Shown here: positions 33,828 through 42,030 of the stretch, in pieces
How the letters are laid out: each line of letters opens with the position of its first letter
Numbering within the stretch: the first letter of the stretch is position 1
Assembly (NCBI GenBank): GCA_016219985.1
Contig: JACRJO010000010.1
Span: 124,001-188,000 of the forward strand
Source: Sphingobacteriales bacterium
GTDB lineage: Bacteria; Bacteroidota; Bacteroidia; Chitinophagales; Chitinophagaceae
Reading direction: 5' to 3'
Length of the DNA stretch: 64,000 nt
Made by a program: the position numbers and the translations under genes
Notes under the pieces: model-generated
What the model saw: the letters and a program-made list of their open reading frames with translations, nothing else
The model's database searches: none
What the model was told of the DNA's origin: nothing

Positions 33828-35180
33828 ATGTTAACTACTAAAAAATCTGTGGCTGACAAGTTCATGCAACTCATGAAAAAGCGCAACCCTGACCAGCCCG
33901 AATTCTTACAAGCCGTTTCCGAAGTCGCCAATGCCATCATTCCCTTTATTGAGGAACACCCCGAATACCAACGGGCCAATATACTGGAACGTATGACCGA
34001 AGCAGAACGCATTATCATCTTCCGCGTACCCTGGGTGGATGACAATGGTAATTTCCGGGTGAACAGGGGCTACCGGATCCAGATGAATAACGCCATCGGT
34101 CCCTACAAAGGCGGACTGCGCTTTCATCCCAATGTCAACCTGAGCATCCTGAAATTCCTCGCTTTTGAACAGGTATTTAAAAATTCACTGACCACTTTAC
34201 CAATGGGTGGCGCCAAAGGCGGTTCTGATTTTGATCCCAAGGGTAAATCAGACAACGAAGTAATGCGTTTCTGCCAGAGCTTTATGACTGAACTCTTCCG
34301 CCATATTGGTAACAACACCGATGTGCCGGCAGGTGATATCGGCGTGGGTGGCCGCGAGATCGGTTTCCTGTTCGGGCAATACAAACGCCTCTCCAATGAA
34401 TTTACCGGTGTGCTGACTGGTAAAGGCTACACTTACGGGGGCAGCCTGATCCGCCCGGAAGCAACCGGCTACGGTCTTCTTTTCTTTGTAGAGGAAATGC
34501 TGAAAACAAAGGGCGAAACCCTGAAAAATAAAAGGGTGGTGGTATCCGGTAGTGGCAATGTGGCCCAGTTTGCCATTGAGAAAACCATTGCCATGGGCGG
34601 TATCCCGCTGACCGCCTCCGACAGCGATGGGTTTATTTATGACCCGGATGGTATTGACGAAGAAAAACTGGAATACATCCTGGAACTGAAAAATGTACGC
34701 CGCGGACGGATCGCCGAGTATGCTAAGAAATACAATGTGCCTTATTATGAGGGCGAAAAACCCTGGAAGATCCCCTGCGATGTGGCCCTGCCCTGCGCCG
34801 TACAGAATGAACTGGATAAGAAAGACGCCGAACTGCTGGTGAAGAATGGTTGCAAACTCGTGGCCGAAGGCGCGAATATGCCAACTACTCCCGCGGCAAT
34901 TGATGTATTGCAGGAAAACGGGGTGATGTATGCACCCGGTAAAGCAGCCAATGCCGGTGGCGTGGCTACTTCCGGACTGGAAATGTCCCAGAACTCGATC
35001 CGCCTTTCCTGGACCCGCCTCGAAGTGGAGAACAAACTGCGGATGATCATGCAGAGTATCCATGAACAATGCATGCAGCACGGTAAAAAGGAAGATGGAA
35101 CCATTGATTATGTAAAAGGCGCGAATATAGCTGGCTTTGTAAGAGTGGCGGATGCTATGCTGGCCGAAGGACATGTATAA
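33828..35180 (+). CDS. gdhA: NADP-specific glutamate dehydrogenase
   Basis: The protein has 450 residues, standard for the hexameric small GDH. Conserved segments are GYRIQMNNAIGPYKGGLRFH (substrate site), the catalytic-lysine region LPMGGAKGGSDFDPKGKSD, DVPAGDIGVGGREIGF, the Rossmann motif VVVSGSGNVAQFA and the final ANAGGVATSGLEMSQN. It aminates 2-oxoglutarate to glutamate with ammonia and NADPH. The position after the second Rossmann strand carries Ser-Asp (TASDSDGF), in line with NADPH use, though cofactor choice needs assay. It is monocistronic, with an operator-like promoter and a terminator. Confidence 0.97.
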   Translation: MLTTKKSVADKFMQLMKKRNPDQPEFLQAVSEVANAIIPFIEEHPEYQRANILERMTEAERIIIFRVPWVDDNGNFRVNRGYRIQMNNAIGPYKGGLRFHPNVNLSILKFLAFEQVFKNSLTTLPMGGAKGGSDFDPKGKSDNEVMRFCQSFMTELFRHIGNNTDVPAGDIGVGGREIGFLFGQYKRLSNEFTGVLTGKGYTYGGSLIRPEATGYGLLFFVEEMLKTKGETLKNKRVVVSGSGNVAQFAIEKTIAMGGIPLTASDSDGFIYDPDGIDEEKLEYILELKNVRRGRIAEYAKKYNVPYYEGEKPWKIPCDVALPCAVQNELDKKDAELLVKNGCKLVAEGANMPTTPAAIDVLQENGVMYAPGKAANAGGVATSGLEMSQNSIRLSWTRLEVENKLRMIMQSIHEQCMQHGKKEDGTIDYVKGANIAGFVRVADAMLAEGHV

Positions 35181-35227
35181 TATCTTTCGGTCCCGGCACC
35201 GGGACCACTGATGTTTTAGTACAATAG

Positions 35228-35274
35228 AAAAGGGCTGGTCTGTACCGGAAGTTCAGGCCGGTCCTTTTATTTTA
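35228..35274 (+). terminator. intrinsic terminator of gdhA
   Basis: The stem AAAAGGGCTGGTCTG / CAGGCCGGTCCTTTT (35228-35242 / 35254-35268) includes several G-U pairs and is followed by TTTTATTTT. It lies about 48 nt after the gdhA stop and ahead of the convergent permease gene, for which it may also work. Confidence 0.8.
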
Positions 35275-35314
35275 CCTTTTGTATGAAAGGGTGTTTGCCC
35301 TTGCCGGCAGGAAT

Positions 35315-36337
35315 TCAGTCTTTTTCCGGGAGAAATTCATTGCAATAAATACGGAACAGCAGGATGATATAGTTCACCAGCAGGGGCCCGAAGATCAGCC
35401 CGATAAATCCGAAAAGGCCCAGCCCGACAATAACGCCCAGCACGGTTACCACCGGGTGCACCTGGCCCATTTTTTTCAACAGGGTGATCCGCGAGAGATA
35501 ATCCACATTCCCGGTCACGATAATACTGTAGAACAGCAGGCCGGTGGCATTCAGGCTGTCCCCGTTGGCATACATAAAAATAACCAGCGGTACCCAAACG
35601 ATCATCGTGCCCACAACCGGGAAAAAGGCGAATACACCGGTCAGGAATCCCCAGAGCACCACATTATGCACCCCGAAAACCAGGTAACCGATGGTGGCGG
35701 TAGCGCCCTGTATCAGGGAGATCAGCGGGATCCCGATGGCGCTGGCTTTTACCAGCCGTTTGGTTTCCGCTGCCAGCACATCAATGTTTTTTTGCTTTAG
35801 CGGAAGGATGCCCGATAGATAGGATTCAATCTCTTTTCCATGCACCAGCATATAGTAAAGAAAGAACAGCAGGATGGCCAGGTTGGTGATCAGGTTGGCG
35901 GTATCATTTACAAGGGAAGGGAGGATATCGGATATTTTTTGCTGGAGACTTTCCAGTGATTCATCTGAAATAAAAGTAAAACCGGTTTTCGACTGGGCAT
36001 TGTTCAATGCCAGTTTTACCTGTGTCAGGGTGCTGGCCGGATCCTTTATATAAGGACGTATTTGTTTTTCCACCAGGATAAAGGTGAACCAGACCAGCAG
36101 GATCATCAACAAGGAATAAATAAACAGGTATAGTCCCGCCGCCGATCCCCGTCTCCATTTGTGGTGGTACACGAGCTGGTAATAGCCGTTGCGGCTGAGT
36201 ATATACAGGGTCAGTGCACCCAGCAAGCCCGGAAAGAACACATAAAGTTCCCTGACAGACAGGAAGACCATCAGCGCCAGGAGAAGGAGGATGATCACCT
36301 GTTTGATCTGGTTGTTAAAACTGCCGGGCGTAACCAT
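35315..36337 (-). CDS. AI-2E family transporter (PerM/UPF0118)
   Basis: The protein has 340 residues. Two N-terminal helices (VIILLLLALMVFLSVRELY; LLGALTLYILSR) are followed by a long periplasmic segment, then four to five helices with the family region LLFFLYYMLVHGKEIESYL, GIPLISLIQGATATIGYLVF and FPVVGTMIVWVPLVIFMY. It ends FIGLIFGPLLVNYIILLF, also typical. Members have been linked to autoinducer-2 export or Na+/H+ antiport; the substrate here is unknown. It is convergent with gdhA. Confidence 0.9.
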   Translation of the reverse strand: MVTPGSFNNQIKQVIILLLLALMVFLSVRELYVFFPGLLGALTLYILSRNGYYQLVYHHKWRRGSAAGLYLFIYSLLMILLVWFTFILVEKQIRPYIKDPASTLTQVKLALNNAQSKTGFTFISDESLESLQQKISDILPSLVNDTANLITNLAILLFFLYYMLVHGKEIESYLSGILPLKQKNIDVLAAETKRLVKASAIGIPLISLIQGATATIGYLVFGVHNVVLWGFLTGVFAFFPVVGTMIVWVPLVIFMYANGDSLNATGLLFYSIIVTGNVDYLSRITLLKKMGQVHPVVTVLGVIVGLGLFGFIGLIFGPLLVNYIILLFRIYCNEFLPEKD

Positions 36338-36543
36338 GACTACAGGGGCCGGTTTACTGCACCCGGGAGTAAGGTATTAAAACTTTTCTCAAGGGTTTAT
36401 GACGATTGTTAGTTAAACGCTTCATAAAAGTCAGCTCTTCCCGGTCCGCGGGCCCCCGGGCCGCGTTAACTTTATGACAGCATCAGCAGTCTGACATAAT
36501 GGTTTTCCCCGGTCGGATGGGGTTCACATTAAAAACAGTAATC

Positions 36544-37032
36544 ATGAAAAAGTATTTTTCTTACTTGCTGGTCCCCGCTTTATTGCTCCTGGTCCAGTCC
36601 GGCTGTGCACCCGGCCCGAAGCTAACCGCAACAAAGGAAGAACTGGTACAGGCTATCGCAGCAGATAAATGGACCTTTGCGGCCGACCAGGCGGATCCTC
36701 AATACGGGCGGAACCGGAGCCTCGATGCAGGGTACGAGGTAAAATGCAGTAAAGAGAAACTCGTGGTGTACCTGCCCTATTTCGGCCGGGCCTATTCCGG
36801 GGCCGGTGTGTACAGCAACCAGCGCCCGCTTGATTTTACTTCCCGGGATTTTAACCTGTCAAAAGAGAAGGACAATAAAGGGAGATGGCTGGTAACGATA
36901 CGGCCAAAGGATGCGGCCGATATAGCTGCCTTACGTTTCACTTTTTTTGAAAATGGCACCGCCTCGCTGGATGCGGAGCTCAGCAGCCGTTCCCCGGTGA
37001 GTTTCCGGGGTTATGTGCGGGTACTGCAATAG
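36544..37032 (+). CDS. DUF4251 lipoprotein
   Basis: The protein has 162 residues. The signal MKKYFSYLLVPALLLLVQSG is followed by a lipobox Cys (SGC). The DUF4251 signature is LVVYLPYFGRAYSGAG with SRSPVSFRGYV near the end. It is a periplasmic or outer-membrane lipoprotein of unknown function common in Bacteroidota. The ATG at 36544 is preferred over a TG-start further upstream because the signal peptide begins there. It is followed by a bidirectional terminator. Confidence 0.87.
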   Translation: MKKYFSYLLVPALLLLVQSGCAPGPKLTATKEELVQAIAADKWTFAADQADPQYGRNRSLDAGYEVKCSKEKLVVYLPYFGRAYSGAGVYSNQRPLDFTSRDFNLSKEKDNKGRWLVTIRPKDAADIAALRFTFFENGTASLDAELSSRSPVSFRGYVRVLQ

Positions 37033-37053
37033 GGGAACAGGCTGAAAATAAAA

Positions 37054-37082
37054 AAAGGCACCGGTCAGTGACGGATGCCTTT
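37054..37082. terminator. bidirectional terminator between DUF4251 and SWIB genes
   Basis: The stem AAAGGCACCG paired with CGG(A)TGCCTTT (37054-37063 / 37072-37082, one bulge), preceded by an A-run (on the minus strand a T-run) and ending in TTTG. It lies between two convergent genes and can serve both. Confidence 0.75.
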
Positions 37083-37100
37083 GTATGAAATGAAATGAGA

Positions 37101-37445
37101 TTAACTCAGGTGTTTGCCGAGGAACTTCGCGATTTCAAACATAGATACCTGTGCTTTGTTACCGAAAACTACTTTCAGTTTGGCATCGGTATTCACGTTG
37201 CGCTTGTTCTTGGAATCCTGCAGTTTGTTGGCTTTGATATAAGCCCAGATTTTTTTCACTGCTTCTGTACGGGGCAATGCTTTGGCGCCTACTACAGCGG
37301 CTAAAGCTGCACTCGGGGTCAGGGCTTTCATGAAAGCGGCATTAGGCTTACGGGCAGATTTTTTCTTTGCAGGTTTTTTAGCTGCGGCTTTCTTAGCGGG
37401 TTTTTTGGCAGCGGGTTTCTTAGCTGCTTTTTTCTTTGTTGCCAT
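37101..37445 (-). CDS. SWIB/MDM2-domain protein with histone-H1-like basic tail
   Basis: The protein has 114 residues. Residues 1-34 are Lys/Ala/Pro repeats (KKPAAKKPAKKAAAKKPA), as in histone H1 tails. Residues 38-114 form a SWIB domain (FMKALTPSAALAAVVGAKAL; VKKIWAYIKANKLQDSKN; MFEIAKFLGKHLS). Bacterial SWIB proteins are probably chromatin- or nucleoid-associated, the tail giving DNA binding; chlamydial and Bacteroidota versions exist. The long open frame continuing to 38033 is read-through of upstream non-coding DNA and the opposite-strand tatD gene. The ATG at 37445 is supported by the -7 box at 37491-37498. Confidence 0.92.
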   Translation of the reverse strand: MATKKKAAKKPAAKKPAKKAAAKKPAKKKSARKPNAAFMKALTPSAALAAVVGAKALPRTEAVKKIWAYIKANKLQDSKNKRNVNTDAKLKVVFGNKAQVSMFEIAKFLGKHLS

Positions 37446-37490
37446 GTTTTTTAGATTTAGAATGTTAATGGGTATGCTGTATACCGGTAT

Positions 37491-37498
37491 CAAATATA
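37491..37498 (-). promoter_or_regulatory. -7 promoter box of the SWIB gene
   Basis: On the minus strand TATATTTG, a full match, 46 nt upstream of the ATG at 37445. No TTTG is seen at the -33 position. Confidence 0.45.
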
Positions 37499-37571
37499 GA
37501 TGATTTCTGCACTCATTCGCACAGGGAGAAAAAAATCCGCCCATATTTTTATGACTGTTTTTCCACAGGGA

Positions 37572-37601
37572 AACCCGGTTTTTCCCAATGAAAACCGGGT
37601 T
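37572..37601. repeat. 11-bp perfect hairpin upstream of tatD
   Basis: AACCCGGTTTT (37572-37582) and AAAACCGGGTT (37591-37601) with an 8-nt loop, 55 nt upstream of the tatD-like start in the gap between divergent genes. There is no T-run. It could be an operator or an extragenic palindrome. Confidence 0.4.
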
Positions 37602-37655
37602 GGCGGCTTCGCTCCCTCCTTTGCACGTAGTAAATTGCGGGTAAAATAAGGGCCT

Positions 37656-38303
37656 TTGTTTATCAATATACACACCCATCAACCGCCTTCTGCAGGAGTG
37701 TGGGCCTTGCAAAACCTCGGGGAAAACCATAGCGGGACCACGGCCCCGGGCTGCTATTCGGCCGGTATTCATCCCTGGTTTATCGACCCGCTTCATTGGG
37801 AAAAGCAACTGGATACCCTCCGCAGCAACAGTCAGTTCCCCGGGGTACTGGCCATTGGGGAATGCGGGCTGGATAAAGCCTGTGCTATCCCGTTTTCCCT
37901 GCAGGAAACCCTGTTCACCGCCCAGGTACAATGGGCCAACACCATTGGAAAGCCGCTGATCATTCATTGTGTGCGGGCCTGGGAGGAATTGCTCCTGCTC
38001 CTGCGGCCAAACAGGGTCCCCGTTATTTTTCATGGGTACAGCAAAAATGAAATACTGGCGAAACGGATCATAGGGATGGGCTACTATATTTCATTGGGAA
38101 AAGCCCTGCAGAAACCGGCGATGAGGCAGGTGCTGGCCGCTCTTCCCCCGGACCGGGTCTTCCTCGAGACGGATGACAGCGGCCTTCCCATACAGCGGAT
38201 CTATGATTGGGCAGCGGATGCTTTAGCAATTGACCACAATTCCCTTGCTTTGCAGATTCAAAAAAATGCGGAGGCTGTATTTGGTGCCGCGGTGCAACTA
38301 TGA
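37656..38303 (+). CDS. TatD family metal-dependent hydrolase
   Basis: The protein has 215 residues. The metal-binding HxH is in INIHTHQPPS near the N-terminus; then GIHPWFI, AIGECGLDK (catalytic Glu), PLIIHCVRAWEELL, VIFHGYSKN and the final DRVFLETDDSG with the metal Asp. It is a TIM-barrel nuclease or esterase of the amidohydrolase superfamily, shorter than the usual 260 residues but complete in motifs. The start is TTG at 37656, immediately before INIHTH as in relatives. Its stop overlaps the start of the next gene (ATGA at 38300-38303), so the two are coupled. Confidence 0.9.
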   Translation: MFINIHTHQPPSAGVWALQNLGENHSGTTAPGCYSAGIHPWFIDPLHWEKQLDTLRSNSQFPGVLAIGECGLDKACAIPFSLQETLFTAQVQWANTIGKPLIIHCVRAWEELLLLLRPNRVPVIFHGYSKNEILAKRIIGMGYYISLGKALQKPAMRQVLAALPPDRVFLETDDSGLPIQRIYDWAADALAIDHNSLALQIQKNAEAVFGAAVQL

Positions 38304-39049
38304 CAAAAGATATTTCCTGGCTTTCCCGGACAAAATTGCTTATTGGAGAAGAAGCCCTGCAACGGCTGGCGCATTCGCATGTCATGGTAGTGGGACTTGG
38401 CGGCGTCGGTTCTTATGCAGCCGAATTCATTGCCCGCAGCGGGGTGGGCAGGATGACGATCATTGACGGCGACCTGGTGGATCCGACCAATCGTAACCGC
38501 CAGCTCCCGGCACTGGCCACCAATCACGGCCAGTCAAAAGCCCTGGTCATGGCCGAGCGACTGAAAGCGATCAACCCCGAACTGGAGTTGGAAGTGATCC
38601 GGGAATTTATTAACCCGGCCATGGTGGCGGAACAATTAACCCGTCGTCCTTCCTATATTATCGATGCGATTGACAGCATCAGTCCCAAGATCACTTTTAT
38701 TAAACTGGCGGTTGAAAGCGGCCTGCCCCTGGTCAGCAGTATGGGGGCCGGGGCCAAACTGGATCCCACCCGGCTGCAGGTGGTGGATATTTCTGAAACC
38801 TATAATTGCCCCTTTGCCCAGCAGGTGCGCAAACAGTTAAAAAGGCATTATGGAATCCGGAAGGGCATTAAAGTGGTATTCTCCCCCGAAGAACCTATTA
38901 AGGAGAGCCTGATGCTCACCGATGGAAAGAATTATAAAAAATCAGCGTACGGCACCATCTCGTACCTGCCGGCCGTATTCGGGGCGGTGGCGGCCTCGGT
39001 GGTGATCCGTGACCTTATGCACCCGCAGCGGAAGAAAAAAAAGAAATGA
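38300..39049 (+). CDS. tcdA: tRNA threonylcarbamoyladenosine dehydratase TcdA
   Basis: The protein has 249 residues and an E1-like ThiF fold. The nucleotide-binding VVGLGGVGSYAAEFIARSG, IIDGDLVDPTNRNRQ with the conserved Asn-Arg-Gln, and YIIDAIDSISPK are present. TcdA (CsdL) uses ATP to cyclise t6A at position 37 of tRNAs into ct6A. The family region SSMGAGAKLDPTRLQVVDIS follows and a Lys-rich tail ends the protein. It is translationally coupled to the TatD gene. Its stop abuts that of a small minus-strand frame (TGATCA at 39047-39052). Confidence 0.93.
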   Translation: MTKDISWLSRTKLLIGEEALQRLAHSHVMVVGLGGVGSYAAEFIARSGVGRMTIIDGDLVDPTNRNRQLPALATNHGQSKALVMAERLKAINPELELEVIREFINPAMVAEQLTRRPSYIIDAIDSISPKITFIKLAVESGLPLVSSMGAGAKLDPTRLQVVDISETYNCPFAQQVRKQLKRHYGIRKGIKVVFSPEEPIKESLMLTDGKNYKKSAYGTISYLPAVFGAVAASVVIRDLMHPQRKKKKK

Positions 39050-39139
39050 TCAGTCCTCCTTTTTCCGGGAGAAAAGATAAACCAGCAGGGTAATCAGCAG
39101 CAACCCGGCGGAACCGTAGATGATATAGCTTACAGGCAT
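39050..39139 (-). CDS. possible 29-residue single-helix membrane protein
   Basis: The frame reads MPVSYIIYGSAGLLLITLLV followed by YLFSRKKED: a short polar start, one 18-residue hydrophobic helix and a basic tail, the look of a real membrane microprotein. It lies 35 nt downstream of the erythromycin-esterase-family gene on the same strand, so it may be co-transcribed, and its stop abuts tcdA's. No other coding use of this gap is apparent. Existence as a protein is inferred only. Confidence 0.5.
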   Translation of the reverse strand: MPVSYIIYGSAGLLLITLLVYLFSRKKED

Positions 39140-39174
39140 GCCGGTGAAATTAACTATTTCCCCGGGAAAGAAAT

Positions 39175-40509
39175 TTACATTCCAAAAGGGTAGGTTTCCG
39201 GCATCTGTTTCCCGTCCGGCTCAATATGCAGGGGCAGCAATGCCCTGGTTTCATCAATAAAAATGAAGGCATCATACCGGAGGGGGAGGATACTCGGTAC
39301 ATAATTGCCCGCTTCCCGCTGTGGATTGTATACCACCCCGATAGCGCGGTGCCCGATCTCTTTTTCGCCGAGTATTTTTTTCATGTTTTCATTCATGATC
39401 AGCAACCGGTCTTTCTGACCGGCCTGGTGAAGCAGGTATTCCCAGCTGTTTACCCGGGCGGGAGGCACTGTCATTTTGCGCATCACATCATTCCAGTAAC
39501 GGCCGGCGATCACAGCTCCCGTATAGGAACCAAAGCCGGTGGCAAAGACACCCTCTTCCGGGTACATTTCATTCAACAGCTGACCAACATTGATCATGCC
39601 GTCAAACCGCATATCCGTGGCCCTCGCATCACCGATATGCGTGTTGTGTTCCCATACAATGGCTTTTGTACCGGGTCCGTGAAAGTCCATCAGTTTACGA
39701 AGCGTATCCACCATGTGCTGATCCCGGATATTCCAGCTTTGGGGGCCACCTTTTACCATGGCCCGGTAATATTGCTCTGCATGTACCACCGTCAGGGCAT
39801 TGAGTTCCACATTCAGCACAGCTTCCGGATCTGTATTATACAGTGTCATTTTTTTACGGATCTCTGTCAGCAGGTCCACCACTTCTGTTTCACAGGAGGC
39901 CGGAACCCAGGGATCCATGCTGGCCCTTGCATAGGCCTGCCCTTCTTTATCGGAATAGGGCTCAAAACAGCGCCAGGCTTCCAGCGCCGTTTCCTTTGCC
40001 TTTTTATCTGTCTTGTCCAGGTAATGTATGATCGCTTCCAGGCTTTCCCATAAACTGTACACATCCAGTCCGTAAAAACCGGCCCGTTGACCGGCCGGGA
40101 GCGCTGTATTGTGTTTGCGCATCCATTCTGACAGGGCCACAATTTCCCAATTGGCCCACATCCAGGTAGGCCAGCGGTTAAATGTGGTTACCACATCCCG
40201 GGCATGCGGACCTGCATCGGGGTACCCCTTTATATAGCGGTTGACCCGGTAGCAATCGGGCCAGTCGCCTTCCACCGCGATAAAAGAGAACCCTTTCTCC
40301 TCAATCAGTCTCCGGCTGATGACCGAACGCCAGGTATAATATTCATGTGTGCCGTGAGAGGCTTCACCCAGTAAGACATACCGGGCATCCCCGATAGCAT
40401 CCAGTAAGAGGTCAAGATCCCCCGAATTATTCAGCTCAACGGAGTTTTCCCGGATGAGGGAGGTCAGTTCATGGCTGTCCCCTTTTTCATGGATCAATGA
40501 AATACGCAT
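39175..40509 (-). CDS. erythromycin esterase family protein
   Basis: The protein has 444 residues. The EreA/succinoglycan-biosynthesis family signature is YVLLGEASHGTHEYYTWRSV with the catalytic-type His, then FIAVEGDWPDCYRVNRYI, VVTTFNRWPTWMWANWEI and IVWEHNTHIGDARATDM. True Ere enzymes open the macrolide lactone; most family members are of unknown function. Here the neighbours (hydrolase, phosphoribosyltransferase, Hsp20) form a recurring stress-type set, so antibiotic resistance is not the default reading. A small membrane frame follows on the same strand. Confidence 0.9.
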   Translation of the reverse strand: MRISLIHEKGDSHELTSLIRENSVELNNSGDLDLLLDAIGDARYVLLGEASHGTHEYYTWRSVISRRLIEEKGFSFIAVEGDWPDCYRVNRYIKGYPDAGPHARDVVTTFNRWPTWMWANWEIVALSEWMRKHNTALPAGQRAGFYGLDVYSLWESLEAIIHYLDKTDKKAKETALEAWRCFEPYSDKEGQAYARASMDPWVPASCETEVVDLLTEIRKKMTLYNTDPEAVLNVELNALTVVHAEQYYRAMVKGGPQSWNIRDQHMVDTLRKLMDFHGPGTKAIVWEHNTHIGDARATDMRFDGMINVGQLLNEMYPEEGVFATGFGSYTGAVIAGRYWNDVMRKMTVPPARVNSWEYLLHQAGQKDRLLIMNENMKKILGEKEIGHRAIGVVYNPQREAGNYVPSILPLRYDAFIFIDETRALLPLHIEPDGKQMPETYPFGM

Positions 40510-40705
40510 CTGCAGGGGGTTTGCAGGCAGAAGGTAACTACATTTTAACGCTGTAAAATATGACCAGATTCATTCTGTTGCATGAGTGAACTCACGGACG
40601 CCGGCTTTGGTGCCATAGTACATTTAATTGAAGCTGACCCGGTGCTGTTCCGGCCATGTTCTGTGAAATGCGGACAGCAGAAAGAAGAAACGGCGCTATA
40701 CGATT

Positions 40706-41347
40706 ATGGAAAAGCTGGTAGGCGAAAATGTTTTTATCCCGGTTGGGTCCGTTACTCTGGAAGGGCAACTGGTATTGCCGGAGCATGTGGGCAGTATTGT
40801 CATTTTTGCTCATGGCAGCGGCAGCAGCCGTTTCAGCCCGCGCAATAAATATGTGGCAGATGTGCTGAACGAAAACGGCCTGGCCACTTTACTGGTGGAT
40901 CTGCTCACTCCCAAAGAAGACCTGGCGCACAGTGCCCGTTTTGATATTTCATTGCTGACCCAGCGGCTGATCGGTGTTACCAGGTGGATCAGGGAGCAAC
41001 CCGTCTTTAAAAATTTCCAGGTTGGTTATTTCGGCGCCAGTACGGGGGCCGCTTCCGCCCTCGGTGCAGCGTCTATCCTGTCATCATCCATAAAGGCGAT
41101 CGTGTCAAGGGGAGGAAGGCCGGATCTGGCCCTGCGGTCCCTGCCCCTGGTCAAAGCGCCGGTACTGCTCATTATCGGTTCTCTCGATGACGAAGTGATT
41201 GAACTGAACCGCCAGGCGTATGAACAACTGGCAGGTATAAAGGAATTGGTGATCGTGGAAGGGGCCACGCATTTATTTGAAGAACCGGGTAAGCTGCAGG
41301 AAGTGGCCAGCCTGGCGGTTAACTGGTTCCGGAAATACCTGGGTTGA
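40706..41347 (+). CDS. dienelactone hydrolase-like alpha/beta hydrolase
   Basis: The protein has 213 residues. The oxyanion region IVIFAHGSGSSRFSPRNKYV, nucleophile GYFGASTGAASAL (G-x-S-T-G), acid in IIGSLDDEVIELN and His in VEGATHLFEEPGKL complete the triad. It is cytosolic. It directly precedes a phosphoribosyltransferase gene (33 nt) and is divergent from the erythromycin-esterase-family gene; these three families often co-occur or are fused. The substrate is unknown. Confidence 0.88.
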   Translation: MEKLVGENVFIPVGSVTLEGQLVLPEHVGSIVIFAHGSGSSRFSPRNKYVADVLNENGLATLLVDLLTPKEDLAHSARFDISLLTQRLIGVTRWIREQPVFKNFQVGYFGASTGAASALGAASILSSSIKAIVSRGGRPDLALRSLPLVKAPVLLIIGSLDDEVIELNRQAYEQLAGIKELVIVEGATHLFEEPGKLQEVASLAVNWFRKYLG

Positions 41348-41379
41348 AGAACTGACCGCATAATAAAAACAACCTGTTT

Positions 41380-42027
41380 ATGTATTTCACAGACCGATAT
41401 GATGCGGCTGCGCAATTGCTTCCCCTGCTTCTTCATTATAAAAAAGCGAAGGGGGTGATACTGGCTGTGCCGCGGGGGGGAGTGCCCATCGGGTATTACC
41501 TGTCCAATGCGCTGGAACTTCCGCTGGATTTATTGATGACCAAGAAGCTGGGCCACCCGGCAAATCCCGAATTTGCCATCGGCGCGGTAAGCATGGAGGA
41601 CAGCCTGGTGGAAGAAACCCGGGACCTGCCTGAAGATTATATCAGTGATGAAATACTGCGGATCCGGGCACAACTGAAGGAACGGTATAAAAAATTCATG
41701 GGCCATACACAACCAGCCCCGGTAAAAGGGAAAATTGTCATTGTGGTGGACGACGGGATCGCTACCGGCCGTACCATTCTTTCCACGATCCGACTCCTGC
41801 GCCGGGGAGAACCGGAAAAGATCGTGGTGGCGGTTCCGGTGGCCTCCGCGGAAGCGGCCCGGAGAATCAGCCGGGAAGTGGATGAATTTATCTGTCCCCA
41901 TATTCCTCCTGATTTTTTCGGGGTGGGGAATTTTTACGACGATTTTTCGCAGGTGGAAGACGGGGAAGTGATACATTTATTAAAGGAACTGGAGAAAGAA
42001 GGGCGGTTGCTGCCAAATCACGTTTAA
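41380..42027 (+). CDS. phosphoribosyltransferase domain protein
   Basis: The protein has 215 residues. The N-terminal AVPRGGVPIGYYLSNALELP and the PRPP loop IVIVVDDGIATGRTILSTI are those of type I phosphoribosyltransferases. The specific subgroup (VPRGGVPVG, with PANPEFAIGAV) is found beside dienelactone-hydrolase and erythromycin-esterase genes. The base acceptor is unknown, and some members may bind rather than convert. It ends 3 nt before the next start, so an operon is likely. Confidence 0.88.
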   Translation: MYFTDRYDAAAQLLPLLLHYKKAKGVILAVPRGGVPIGYYLSNALELPLDLLMTKKLGHPANPEFAIGAVSMEDSLVEETRDLPEDYISDEILRIRAQLKERYKKFMGHTQPAPVKGKIVIVVDDGIATGRTILSTIRLLRRGEPEKIVVAVPVASAEAARRISREVDEFICPHIPPDFFGVGNFYDDFSQVEDGEVIHLLKELEKEGRLLPNHV

Positions 42028-42030
42028 TCA

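Noticed and set aside
37446..38033. Long minus-strand extension of the SWIB frame (310 residues)
   Set aside because: It crosses the divergent promoter gap and the antisense of the TatD gene; protein features start only at 37445, where a -7 box lies upstream.
39175..40509. Macrolide resistance gene
   Set aside because: Family membership alone does not show resistance; the neighbourhood points to a general stress set.
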